Assembly: GCF_900141775.1 (NCBI RefSeq)
Contig: NZ_FSRI01000003.1
Span: 124,001 to 188,000 of the forward strand
Source of the DNA: Salinivibrio sp. ES.052
GTDB lineage: Bacteria > Pseudomonadota > Gammaproteobacteria > Enterobacterales > Vibrionaceae
Direction: 5' to 3'
Length of the DNA stretch: 64,000 nt
The number at the start of each line of letters is the position of its first letter. Position 1 is the stretch's first letter. Below the pieces are notes generated by a model. That model was given only the letters and a program-made list of their open reading frames with translations, was not told the origin of the DNA and did not search any database. The position numbers were made by a program, and so were the translations under genes. Shown here in pieces: positions 27,889-36,555 of this stretch.

Positions 27889-28173
27889 CTCTTTTTTCAG
27901 AACGATCACAGCTTAGAGGTAGCAGATAAGTTGTCAGCTCAGTACGATGCGCCGTGAATCGCAATACACATTGTGGACATTCCTGCTGGTCTAGTCCGTA
28001 GTTTAACGCGTGAAGAGAAAAATGGTGCTTAGCGAGCTCAACGCCACAAAATAATTGAGTGGAAATGGTTACCTTCGATATTTAATAACGTACCTAAGTG
28101 TGACAGAACTTCAAAAAAGAGAGTTCAGTCATTCGTTAGTAATTTTTATAAAGATTTGGAGAAGGGAAACTGA
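27889..28173 (+). pseudogene. Decayed ORF with two in-frame stops
   Basis: One frame over 95 codons is interrupted only by TGA at 27955 and TAG at 28030. It reads HSLEVADKLSAQYDAP*, then IAIHIVDIPAGLVRSLTREE..., then RAQRHKIIEWKWLPSIFNN..., ending DLEKGN. Composition is protein-like in all three pieces. I cannot name the family. The intact parent gene is inferred only from the uninterrupted flow between stops. The remaining sequence up to 28272 shows nothing else. Confidence 0.35.
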
Positions 28174-28272
28174 TACCTTACAAAATGTTGAATGAATACT
28201 TTCTATACAACTATTCTTTTTTAAACATCTGATGCGCGATATGGGTTTATTTAACGAGGTAGTTTTCAAGCG

Positions 28273-29394
28273 ATGGTACACATAATATTAGATTTTCTGT
28301 ATGTAATTGTACAACGGAGGTTATCTTCCGGGCGATACTTGATGATGTCTGGAATATCCATAGCTGGGGCTTGTTTGGGGATTGGGTCTATTATGGGAAG
28401 TATCTCAAATGACTCACTAACCATTACTTTAGACAACAATAGCTCACCGCTATCATCTATCTTTATTAATGTTTTTTTTGTTCTTGGTGTGTTAAGTTTT
28501 TTAGTAGGATCTCTCATTGAGCTGTATGAGCGCTTAGTAGGTGAAGCCGCTGTGAGTAATCGAGCAAAAAGTATTGATTTGCGAAGTCTTGGACAAGCAA
28601 GTGCTCCTAAACTATCTAGGGCATTTCCTTTGCAAATTGAAGAGTCAGGTCTTCATTATGACTTATTTCTCTGTCGTCTAGAAGGTGAAAATTTGGACTC
28701 TTGGTTAGAAAGGTCTAAGCGAGCTTTAGAGGTTTTCTCTAGTGAAAGTCTTGAACGAATTAATAGCCATGAATCAGAACACCCATTAGCTCTCGGTGCA
28801 CAAGCTCACATACCTCATTGTTTTACAATAGGCTTTATGGTTGCCAATAGAAGGTTGGTTAACTTTTATTGTTGGAGTAGGGATAAAAACAAAGATGAGA
28901 AAAGCCGGTGGATTGACACCAGAGATAAAAGGACTAGAGGAAAGACAATAATTGGTTTTACGAAGACTTTGATTGCTCAACATATCGATGATGATACTAA
29001 TGTCAAAAAACTTGGTCTTTCACTCGAAATATCAATCCCTTCAAATCCAACGATCTTTATGACTCAATTGAAATTAGATGCTTGCACTCAAATTAAGGTA
29101 AAGCACCAATACGTCGGGAATTTATTCTCGGAAAAAGAACAAGTTAATATCATTACAGAAATAAGAAGCTTATTAAATAATAACCTTTTTAAACGGTTTC
29201 CTAACTTGCGGGAGCTTCACATCACTATTACTGGTCAAGCTTCATTTGTGATGAGGCTTGGGGCTGACTTTAATCAGAATCATTTCCCGAAAGTAATTAA
29301 GGTGTATCACTTTGAAAATAATACGTACCCTTGGTGTTTTTGTCTTAGCCCAAATAATAAATCCATCCAGTATTTAATAACCAGAGATCAATGA
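28273..29394 (+). CDS. CBASS effector: two-TM SAVED protein (Cap14-like)
   Basis: A 373-residue protein with two membrane helices (about 23-45, LMMSGISIAGACLGIGSIMG; about 61-83, SIFINVFFVLGVLSFLVGSL) and a cytosolic SAVED domain (about 115-373). SAVED hallmarks are AHIPHCFTIGFMVANRRLV with YCWSRD, and a C-terminal LRELHITITGQASFVMRLG then KVIKVYHFE. SAVED domains bind cyclic tri- or dinucleotides, and TM-SAVED effectors are expected to damage the inner membrane when triggered by phage. The A+T-rich composition marks recent transfer. It is separated from the CD-NTase by 847 bases holding an IS relict. Confidence 0.82.
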   Translation: MVHIILDFLYVIVQRRLSSGRYLMMSGISIAGACLGIGSIMGSISNDSLTITLDNNSSPLSSIFINVFFVLGVLSFLVGSLIELYERLVGEAAVSNRAKSIDLRSLGQASAPKLSRAFPLQIEESGLHYDLFLCRLEGENLDSWLERSKRALEVFSSESLERINSHESEHPLALGAQAHIPHCFTIGFMVANRRLVNFYCWSRDKNKDEKSRWIDTRDKRTRGKTIIGFTKTLIAQHIDDDTNVKKLGLSLEISIPSNPTIFMTQLKLDACTQIKVKHQYVGNLFSEKEQVNIITEIRSLLNNNLFKRFPNLRELHITITGQASFVMRLGADFNQNHFPKVIKVYHFENNTYPWCFCLSPNNKSIQYLITRDQ

Positions 29395-29583
29395 AGAGAG
29401 ATGTATGCAGCAGTCTTATTCAGGGAGTTATGAGAACTTGCTAGCTTCATGTCGTTACCATCAATCGAAATTCCAGCCATTACTGCATTTTTTATTTAAA
29501 CTTAAATAACCTGGCCATCACTTATATATACAGAATATATCCTTACTAATAGAAAAGCTTTCAGTCGGGTTTGACGTATCCTC

Positions 29584-30042
29584 TCATATTTGAACGAGCC
29601 CCATCGTATACGTTAGCCGTTGACATGCCGTGATGGCCTACCGGTATTGGGTCAGATTAATAAGATATCGCTGATACTTTCTAACCTCGAGGCCAAGCGA
29701 AATATCGAGAGTAAGAAAAGGCGCTTGATAGTGTTAGTTTGAAAGTAGTAATGCCAACCTAACTTGGGCGCAACTAATCATTTCATATACATCAGACCAA
29801 TCGACCAAGATAATAGGATAAAGATCGGCGCACGTCATCAGGTGCGCATGCCAGCGATAAATGAGGTTTTTCTCTCGATACGGCAGCGCATTGCCTAACA
29901 GTCGATGATATGTTTGACAGAGGTTTGAGTCTTAAGCGCGCACCCAAGTTTGGTTAAGAGAAATAAGCCGTTTTTTGTGAAGCTTGGGGCACTGTTTTGA
30001 CAGTGTTTGTAGTAGGATTTGGTCATCACGCATCGTTAGCAT
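29584..30042 (-). pseudogene. Decayed IS4-family transposase
   Basis: The minus strand from 30042 reads MLTMRDDQILLQTLSKQCP, then after an internal deletion and a TAA at 29934, YHRLLGNALPYREKNLIYRW and YPIILVDWSDVYEMI. ILVDWSD contains the first catalytic aspartate of IS4-family DDE transposases. After a stop at 29734, a shifted frame gives SLGLEVRKYQRYLINLTQY, like the C-terminus of the same family, ending at 29584. Most of the catalytic core is deleted. The rest of 29395-30241 shows no other gene; terminal inverted repeats were not located. Confidence 0.72.
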
Positions 30043-30241
30043 CGCTATTGAATCTGTCTATATCGAGAGTATTTTTGGTTAAGTTCATTAGGTAAAAAGG
30101 GAGTGATACGTTCATATCTAATTGTTTTGATTGATATTAATGAGGGGGTTCGTTAGGGCTCGGCTTTGTCCGTTAGTTGGCATCAGGTGACAGCTGTAGC
30201 CGGCTCTGAGACCAAATCTATAAACATCCGAGGAGCCAGTT

Positions 30242-31525
30242 ATGCCACATAGTAAATACTCAACTTTAGTCAAGGATGCTCTGCAGCGCAGAGACAATTC
30301 ACTTCGCAAGGGGCTAGATTCCATAAGCGAAGGTATATCGATGGAGTCATTTGATTCTGCTTATAATATTTACGGCCCGTGGGCTAGTGAGCTTGCTTAT
30401 GTCAACGATCATATTACAGTTTCTCAAGAAATAATTGACAATGCAGCGAAAGAATACGAAAAGGTTGCGGATAAGCTTATAAAGGAGCTTGAGTGGGATG
30501 AGAACTCTATCAGGGTTTTACCCCAAGGTTCAGCAAGTACCCAAACGCTTATTAAGGCTCCAGACAGATCAAAGTTTGATATTGACGCTGTTTGCCAAGT
30601 GGATGTGTCACAGATAGATACACAAGATCCGATGGCTTTCTTCGAAAAGGTTGGGGGTGTTTTAACCGAAATAGAAGCTATTAGGAAAAAACGTTGCTGG
30701 AAGATCCAATTTTCCAAAGAGCCATTTTATCTGGAGTTTACACCTTCAATCCCCCTCGTGACGGTGACTGAAGAGGTTAGACAATCCATGTCTCCTCGTT
30801 TCCTACCGGTTGAACACAAATACCTCAATACTGCACTGGCAGTGGTGGATACACCCACTGAATCGTGGAAAACATCTAACCCTGAAGGGTTCTCAGCTTG
30901 GGTAAAAGACACTGCGAAGTTAAAGCTATTAGCCCATCAAGCAAATGAATCAATTTCAATGGAAAGTCGAGATGGTATAGATCCTGTTCCAGAGCAACAT
31001 GTTGAGTTGGAAGATACGCTACGTATCGCTATACGTTTATTCAAACGACACAGAGATATGTGTATTAGAAGGGGACAGATTGAAAAAGAAAGCAAGCCTA
31101 TTTCTGTGATCATAGTTACTCTCCTGACCGGGTGCTATGCTGGACTGTACAATCTACGGCAATCATACAACCACCCCATTGAACTATTAGCCGACCTAGT
31201 TGAGCTAATGCCTAAAATGATTGAAGTAAGAAACGGCGAGTTCTGGGTAGAGAATCCGACTGTGCCTGAAGAAAATTTTGCTGAACGATGGAATGAAGAT
31301 GACGGAGAGCGTTTTAGCACCATTACTCGCTGGTGTGCTCTTCTAGCTGCAGATCTACAACATATACTACAAGCAACAGATGATCGTGAAATCAAAGAAC
31401 GAGTACGAAAAATCTTTGGATGCCAAGGTAATAAGTTCGATACTGATGGGTCTAAGAACCCAGGATATGATATATCCCCTATTTTAAGACCCAAACCAGC
31501 ACCAAAAACTAACGGTTTGGCTTGA
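30242..31525 (+). CDS. CBASS CD-NTase (cyclic oligonucleotide synthase)
   Basis: A 427-residue cGAS/DncV-like nucleotidyltransferase. The active site has Q95-G-S97 (VLPQGSAST) and D113-I-D115 (KFDIDAV); E165 (YLEFTP) occupies the place of the third acidic residue, where Asp is usual. The C-terminal helical domain has WVENPTVPEENFAERW. The protein ends NGLA, a flexible Ala-ended tail suited to conjugation by Cap2. The SAVED partner suggests a cyclic trinucleotide product and a clade C/D-type enzyme (inference). CGAGGAG lies 6 bases before the ATG. Cap2 follows after 12 bases. Confidence 0.88.
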   Translation: MPHSKYSTLVKDALQRRDNSLRKGLDSISEGISMESFDSAYNIYGPWASELAYVNDHITVSQEIIDNAAKEYEKVADKLIKELEWDENSIRVLPQGSASTQTLIKAPDRSKFDIDAVCQVDVSQIDTQDPMAFFEKVGGVLTEIEAIRKKRCWKIQFSKEPFYLEFTPSIPLVTVTEEVRQSMSPRFLPVEHKYLNTALAVVDTPTESWKTSNPEGFSAWVKDTAKLKLLAHQANESISMESRDGIDPVPEQHVELEDTLRIAIRLFKRHRDMCIRRGQIEKESKPISVIIVTLLTGCYAGLYNLRQSYNHPIELLADLVELMPKMIEVRNGEFWVENPTVPEENFAERWNEDDGERFSTITRWCALLAADLQHILQATDDREIKERVRKIFGCQGNKFDTDGSKNPGYDISPILRPKPAPKTNGLA

Positions 31526-31537
31526 GGATAGTTGAAG

Positions 31538-33205
31538 ATGACGATCGATATTAATCGATTAAAATCATTGGTTCCCCCACTTGAGACATCGTACCGCATC
31601 TGTTCCGAAGAGGCTAAGGCTTATCGCCTTGGCCTTCCGAATATTAGCGATGAGCGTGAGTTTCAGTGGGCAGAACTTATAATCCCAAGAGACTTTCCAC
31701 ATGACCAAGCTCGCATAATACTCTCTCCCGATACTATATTGAGGATACCTCATGTTGAGTATAACGGAGCTCTTTGTATTGAAGAGATTGGCCCCGGAAG
31801 AGGATTCAGTCCAGAAGAACGCATCCATTACTTACTTCATGATTTTTACAATGAGTTCTTATCATCTTGGATAAGCGGAGATCTAGACGACGATTTTGCA
31901 AAAGAGCCTCTTCATTATTGGGATATTTACGTTTCTAGATTTCGTGGACGACATGATCCCATTCGTGAAATTTGGACCGTAGATAAGGCTCCAAAAAGGG
32001 CTAGTATAAGAGAGGGAACACTTTTATTACCTGCAGGTATTGTGATTGTGGACAACATGAGGCTCCAAACGTCTCATAGGTTAGCTCATTCCCTTGGCAA
32101 ACAAGCGTCTCAACGTATTCGAGTATCCATCGCTGATATTCCTATTGAGTATCCATTAACCCCCTCAACTTGGCCAAGTAATTTAAGGGAACTAGAACTA
32201 CTGGTTGCGGCACGCTTCGAGCAGAATAAACAATACTTGTTTCAAACCAACTTGCGAAAGCGTGCTAAGGGCGTCCATAGAATTGTTCTTTTGAGAAACG
32301 ATTACTATGGATTTGCATACTTCTTGCCAGGAGGGCCTCCAATACCAGTGGGAAAAGGTACAGAAAGACGCGCGTATCCATCAAGGAAAAGCCCACAACC
32401 TATTTCTGTGAGCAGGCTGGATGCATCGTGGACTATAGCAAGAGACCAGAGCCCCTCTATCGACGTGCGACAAGAACAAAAAGTCGTGGTTTTTGGGGCT
32501 GGAGCTTTAGGTAGTCCAGTAGTAGAACATTTGGCTCGAGCAGGCATTGGTTCAATAACATTAGTGGACCCTGAAATCATAGAGCCTGCGAATTTGGGGA
32601 GACATTTACTTGGAACAGAATCAATTCGAATGCCAAAAGCCTTAGCTGTAGCAAAGAGATGTAACAATGGTTTCCATGCGTCACAAGTAAAGCCAGCTGT
32701 TATGTCAGCGGAACGATGGCTGACTGAAAACGGCATAGACGACGTATCTTTGTTGCTTGACCTTACAGGAGAATTTAATGTTCGTTTGTTTTTAGACAGA
32801 ATACGTTCAAAAAATAAATGCCCTCTATTGGTTGGGTGGATGGAGCCATACGTAGCTGCTGCACATGTTTGTTATCTAACATCAGAGACAACATGGATGT
32901 TAGAAGGAAGTGATGCTTTGGAGCAATTGCAGGCCGTAGAATGGCCTGAGGACGTTATTCAAAGCGAACCTGGTTGCAATAGCAAGTTTCAAAGCTATAC
33001 GGCTTCTGCAGCAGCATATGCCGTGGCATTAGTGACTGAACAAGCCTTACAAGTACTTGAAGACAAACCTGATCAAGCAAGAGTAACAAGTTGGGTTCGT
33101 GGCAAAAAATACTTAAGGCAGCATAAGGAAGGTCTTGAACTGAAGCATTGGGCAAAGATAGCCGATTCCCACAACGGTATGATAATCGAGAGGTCTTTCC
33201 CTTGA
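31538..33205 (+). CDS. cap2: CBASS Cap2, E2-E1 fusion
   Basis: About 555 residues. The N-terminal E2-like domain has its active cysteine at C80 (HVEYNGALCIEE). A linker follows, then a ThiF/E1 adenylation domain with VVVFGAGALGSPVVEHL (near residue 316) and LVDPEIIEPANLGRH, and the E1 cysteine in SEPGCNSKFQ (near 480). Cap2 attaches the CD-NTase C-terminus to target proteins in a ubiquitin-like manner and primes the synthase. The ATG at 31538 is preferred over an upstream in-frame TTG because GAGG then has proper spacing. Cap3 starts within its stop codon. Confidence 0.92.
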   Translation: MTIDINRLKSLVPPLETSYRICSEEAKAYRLGLPNISDEREFQWAELIIPRDFPHDQARIILSPDTILRIPHVEYNGALCIEEIGPGRGFSPEERIHYLLHDFYNEFLSSWISGDLDDDFAKEPLHYWDIYVSRFRGRHDPIREIWTVDKAPKRASIREGTLLLPAGIVIVDNMRLQTSHRLAHSLGKQASQRIRVSIADIPIEYPLTPSTWPSNLRELELLVAARFEQNKQYLFQTNLRKRAKGVHRIVLLRNDYYGFAYFLPGGPPIPVGKGTERRAYPSRKSPQPISVSRLDASWTIARDQSPSIDVRQEQKVVVFGAGALGSPVVEHLARAGIGSITLVDPEIIEPANLGRHLLGTESIRMPKALAVAKRCNNGFHASQVKPAVMSAERWLTENGIDDVSLLLDLTGEFNVRLFLDRIRSKNKCPLLVGWMEPYVAAAHVCYLTSETTWMLEGSDALEQLQAVEWPEDVIQSEPGCNSKFQSYTASAAAYAVALVTEQALQVLEDKPDQARVTSWVRGKKYLRQHKEGLELKHWAKIADSHNGMIIERSFP

Positions 33206-33687
33206 AACATCGTATCTTTTTTTATCCCGACTGGAGCCGATACGTTATGTTCACACCAAATGCTCTAGAGAGCATGTATTTGCACACTCAAAATTATAAG
33301 GGAAGTTTAGAGGCTGGCGGGGAAGTGTTTTCTCGAACTCCGCATGAAACAGGATTAGTTGTCGACTTTATAGCTGGGCCAGATATGCGAGACAAACGCG
33401 GTCCATGTTCTTTTATCCCCGATCCTACAGCCGCTACTGAAATGCGAATGCTACAGTTTGACCAAAACAGGCATGCAGTGGGGCTGTGGCATACGCATCC
33501 GGAGCGAATGCCACAGCCATCAAATAAGGACAAAAGAACCGGGGAATTATACTTGAAATCACTAGATGGCCAACTGGACTCATATCTTATGCTCATCTTA
33601 GGTAATTCGGGGGATCCGTTGAATTTATGCGTTTGGTCCGTATCGGAGAGCCAAGGTTTATCTTGGATTCGGCTTATTGAAAAATAA
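33202..33687 (+). CDS. cap3: CBASS Cap3, JAMM deconjugating protease
   Basis: A 161-residue JAB/MPN metalloprotease. Zinc motif: Glu in EAGGEVFS, then GLWHTHPERMPQPSNKD, which is an exact H-x-H-x7-S-x2-D. It reverses Cap2-made conjugates. The start is set at TTG 33202, which overlaps the Cap2 stop (TTGA) and has CGAGAGG eight bases upstream; the family length supports this. An ATG at 33148 would overlap cap2 by 58 bases, and an internal ATG at 33247 would remove conserved sequence. It is the last gene of the CBASS operon. The 160 bases to lysR hold no gene. Confidence 0.92.
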   Translation: MKHRIFFYPDWSRYVMFTPNALESMYLHTQNYKGSLEAGGEVFSRTPHETGLVVDFIAGPDMRDKRGPCSFIPDPTAATEMRMLQFDQNRHAVGLWHTHPERMPQPSNKDKRTGELYLKSLDGQLDSYLMLILGNSGDPLNLCVWSVSESQGLSWIRLIEK

Positions 33688-33847
33688 CTAGGAGCATTTG
33701 AACAGTCTGGACAAATAATAGTTTTTGCAAATTCCGGCCCATGCTTAGTCTGTTGTTACTGAATCCTCTTATGAAAAATCTTATACAAGTTGACCCTCAA
33801 TCTTCCAAGAATCGTCATTTGTTAAAAAGTAAGCCAATATGTAATCG

Positions 33848-34750
33848 TTATTCATCCATCACCTCTGTCGACTGGCACAACTGCATCCAAGCCTCGGCGG
33901 TGCGTGAGACATAGCGCTCGCCGTGCCAGACTAACCCGAGTTGCCATTCAATCGCTGGGCTTATCGGTTTCACAAGCAATAACTCACTGTCTTCCAAGCT
34001 AGCACTGAGGCGCTGGCATAAGGGCGCGGGTAAAAACGCTACCCCTGCACCACTTTTCACCAAGGCGGCTAAAAAATCCCACTGACTGCTACGCGCGGCA
34101 ATAGTCGGCTGATAACCATGCTCTTCACAGCGGGCAATAATCCGATCGCTTAGAGTAAATTCAGCGCTATACAGATAAAACGGCTCGTCTTTCACTGCCT
34201 GCCATGTCAGGCTTTTTTGCGCTCGCCACGCCGCTTGGTTAGGCAACACAGCATAAATGGAGTGAGTTTGTAAGGGTAAACTTTGCAAGCACTCAGGCTG
34301 GGTGTCGGTGAGCATGGTGATTGCCACATCAATCTCGCCATTGATCAGCGCTTGTTCGGTGCGCCGCCCACCGTATTCGACAATACTGAGCGCCACGTTT
34401 GGGTAGCGTTGACGGTATTCACGCAACACATTGGCATACAGCGGCCCTATCATCGGCGGCATCCCCAACCTGAGTTGGCCGCGCGCCAGTTGATTGAGAT
34501 CGTCCAGTTCAGTATTTAGCTGCTCAAACTCAGCAATAATGCTCTGCGCACGCTGATACACCACCTCGCCAGCATCGGTTAACCAAAACCGCCTTCCCTC
34601 TCGGTGCAACAACGGCTGACCCACATCTTGCTCAAGGTTACGCACCATTTTACTGATTGTCGGTTGCGTCACATGCAACGACGCCGATGCGGCAGTAAAG
34701 CTCTGCTTTTCCACCAAGGCAATAAAATAGCGCAACGCACGAATATCCAT
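33848..34750 (-). CDS. LysR-family transcriptional regulator (CidR-like by context)
   Basis: A 300-residue LTTR. The HTH is at the N-terminus (FTAASASLHVTQPTISKMVRNLE), the co-inducer domain at about 90-295. By comparison with other genomes it is expected to sit divergent to lrgA/lrgB (cidA/cidB), which are now 2 kb away because hipBA lies between. A LysR-type palindrome precedes both lysR and lrgA, so control of both is likely. Composition returns to core-like here. Its 3' end is the right border of the CBASS island, and a degenerate copy of that end is found at 26022-26113. Confidence 0.9.
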   Translation of the reverse strand: MDIRALRYFIALVEKQSFTAASASLHVTQPTISKMVRNLEQDVGQPLLHREGRRFWLTDAGEVVYQRAQSIIAEFEQLNTELDDLNQLARGQLRLGMPPMIGPLYANVLREYRQRYPNVALSIVEYGGRRTEQALINGEIDVAITMLTDTQPECLQSLPLQTHSIYAVLPNQAAWRAQKSLTWQAVKDEPFYLYSAEFTLSDRIIARCEEHGYQPTIAARSSQWDFLAALVKSGAGVAFLPAPLCQRLSASLEDSELLLVKPISPAIEWQLGLVWHGERYVSRTAEAWMQLCQSTEVMDE

Positions 34751-34775
34751 AAACGGCCCTTAAAAGCTGTCTGTT

Positions 34776-34798
34776 AACTATGTCATTTTGGCATAGTT
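34776..34798. promoter_or_regulatory. LysR-type operator, copy 1 (upstream of lysR)
   Basis: A near-perfect palindrome: AACTATGTCA, TTT, TGGCATAGTT (one mismatch between arms). It lies 26 bases before the lysR start. The T-N11-A core and the match to the copy at 36689-36707 (18 of 19 bases) fit an LTTR binding site. Confidence 0.7.
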
Positions 34799-34848
34799 GA
34801 TGGCGAAAAAAGCAGAGGAACTGGCACTTGTTACCAAACGTCACTAGG

Positions 34849-36096
34849 TTACACTTTCGGTAGCATGAAGCAGTCTCTCATTAAGTCTCGCTCACCGCGT
34901 TTGATACCCGCTTCTTTTGCCAAGCGCTCCCATTTAGACACGGCCTGGGCGACTTGACGATAAATTTTGTCAGCTGTTTTCACATCAAGTTGAAAGTACT
35001 CCGCCACCTCAAACGCTAGGTCAATATCTAAAGCATTATCTTTGTCGTCAATATTTAAGTGCAGCCCGTGGGCATGTTGTGTTGAATTGATGTCGTAAGC
35101 GGGTGACAGTCGCCAACCTGTCGTGTCAAAAATAAAGCCATGATTACGTAGGTGATCGTCACTATTGGCAACCATGATATTAAACAGCATACGTCTCCAA
35201 AGCTGTGCCAAGTCCGCCCGCGTATTAGAACCATTCTGGATAAGAAATTCCGCTAACTCTAAGTAGCTCGCTCCATCATCATTGCCATCGAAATATTCAA
35301 GCTGTGTCATTGCTGACGTAAATTGCAGTATCCTGCCGTCATCGGTACGATCAAATCGCTTAGTCAGGAAAATATGGTGGTCTGAACCAATGGCCTGCAC
35401 TTTACATTCAGCCATATTGATCCCAGAGTCCAAGGCCATTTGGCACACCAAGTATTCCCACAGGCCAATATCATAATCGTCATACCGACTTGGAAACTTT
35501 GCCAGCCATAAAGTACCATCGACATCTCTTACAGAAGCTTTCGGCCTAGCTCCGCCCAACGATGACCCTGGTGAGATAAGCATATTCAACCATTTGAGGT
35601 AGTCAGGATTATCAAAGTCGGGTTTGTCCTCGATGCCTTGCGCTGCACATTCTAGCTCCGCGAGTGAAGTCATAGCTGGAGCCGCCAGATCGTCATTGTC
35701 GTCAAGAAAATTGCCACCATGCTCGGTGCAAAACCTTAAAGCGCCCATTCTAAAAGAGTCATGAACACCGAGGAGATAGTCGGTTTCGTATAATGTGTTC
35801 GCTCTACGTCCCTCAATGCGGGCTATAACAGCCTCTCGACGTTGCATCAGCAAGCGCCCCCATCGATCAGGGCAAGAATCCAAGAATATCTTGAAGTTTT
35901 TGTCATCTTCAGCGTGCTGCTCGCCACTATATAAATGAAGGCAAGGGTCGATTTGAGAAGCATACTTAGATTTAAGCCAGGTCTTGTCATAGCAAAAGCT
36001 GAAATGCTCTTTACCACGGATTCGCGATGCTCTCAGTGTCCCAATAAACAAGGGCGGCTCAGTTTCAATCCAATCAGCGTAGACAAAGATTTCCAT
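34849..36096 (-). CDS. hipA: HipA-family serine/threonine kinase toxin
   Basis: A 415-residue HipA. It has the N-terminal HipA domain (FIGTLRASR, FSFCYDKTWL), SPGSSLGGARPKASV (autophosphorylation-loop region and conserved GGARPK), and the kinase site NIMVANSDDHLRNHGF with the metal-binding AYDIN. Known HipA proteins phosphorylate aminoacyl-tRNA synthetases to cause dormancy; the target here is not shown. It is 12 bases downstream of hipB in one operon. Confidence 0.9.
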   Translation of the reverse strand: MEIFVYADWIETEPPLFIGTLRASRIRGKEHFSFCYDKTWLKSKYASQIDPCLHLYSGEQHAEDDKNFKIFLDSCPDRWGRLLMQRREAVIARIEGRRANTLYETDYLLGVHDSFRMGALRFCTEHGGNFLDDNDDLAAPAMTSLAELECAAQGIEDKPDFDNPDYLKWLNMLISPGSSLGGARPKASVRDVDGTLWLAKFPSRYDDYDIGLWEYLVCQMALDSGINMAECKVQAIGSDHHIFLTKRFDRTDDGRILQFTSAMTQLEYFDGNDDGASYLELAEFLIQNGSNTRADLAQLWRRMLFNIMVANSDDHLRNHGFIFDTTGWRLSPAYDINSTQHAHGLHLNIDDKDNALDIDLAFEVAEYFQLDVKTADKIYRQVAQAVSKWERLAKEAGIKRGERDLMRDCFMLPKV

Positions 36097-36108
36097 TCGT
36101 TTGATGCC

Positions 36109-36432
36109 CTATCGTCTCGTTTTCAACAACTCGATATCTTGCAGTTTCCTACCAAGTTCATCATCGAGCGCGACTTTACCTAGATCGTCTAACAAACCTA
36201 GTACGGCGAGCACATTAACATAATGGCCTAACGACACTGTCGGATCGCCTTTTGTGATTTTTCGTAGCGTTGGTTTCGAGATCCCTGTGCGCTGATGCAT
36301 TCTATCTTGACTGATCCCTCGACGTTTCATCGCCAATAAGATGTTTTCACCCAATTGATGCAATATTTTCATCTGCCGCGGGAACACGGTGGCACCGCGC
36401 TTGGGCGGCGATTCCTTATCACACTTCATCAT
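36109..36432 (-). CDS. hipB: HipB-like antitoxin and repressor
   Basis: 107 residues with a XRE HTH (RGISQDRMHQRTGISKPTLRKI). It neutralises HipA and represses the operon. The HTH is preceded by about 25 basic residues (MMKCDKESPPKRGATVFPRQ), longer than in the E. coli protein; an internal Met (ILHQLG region) is an alternative start. Operators lie directly upstream. Confidence 0.87.
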   Translation of the reverse strand: MMKCDKESPPKRGATVFPRQMKILHQLGENILLAMKRRGISQDRMHQRTGISKPTLRKITKGDPTVSLGHYVNVLAVLGLLDDLGKVALDDELGRKLQDIELLKTRR

Positions 36433-36463
36433 AATGAAATTAAAACTCGATAAAAACTCAATA

Positions 36464-36498
36464 TATGAAAATATAGTTTCATATTAAAAAGAAATCAA
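36464..36498 (-). promoter_or_regulatory. hipBA promoter with overlapping operator
   Basis: On the minus strand: TTGATT (36498-36493), a 17-base spacer, and TATATT (36475-36470). The palindrome TATGAAA-N6-TTTCATA (36464-36483) covers the -10, as expected for HipB autorepression. Confidence 0.65.
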
Positions 36499-36555
36499 AG
36501 ACAATCTGCTAAGACTCGATTTTGTCAAAGACAACATGACGGACTGCCCATAAAA

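Noticed and set aside
29395-30241. An additional small CBASS gene between effector and synthase
   Set aside because: Plus-strand frames there are very short; the only protein-like signal is the minus-strand transposase relict.
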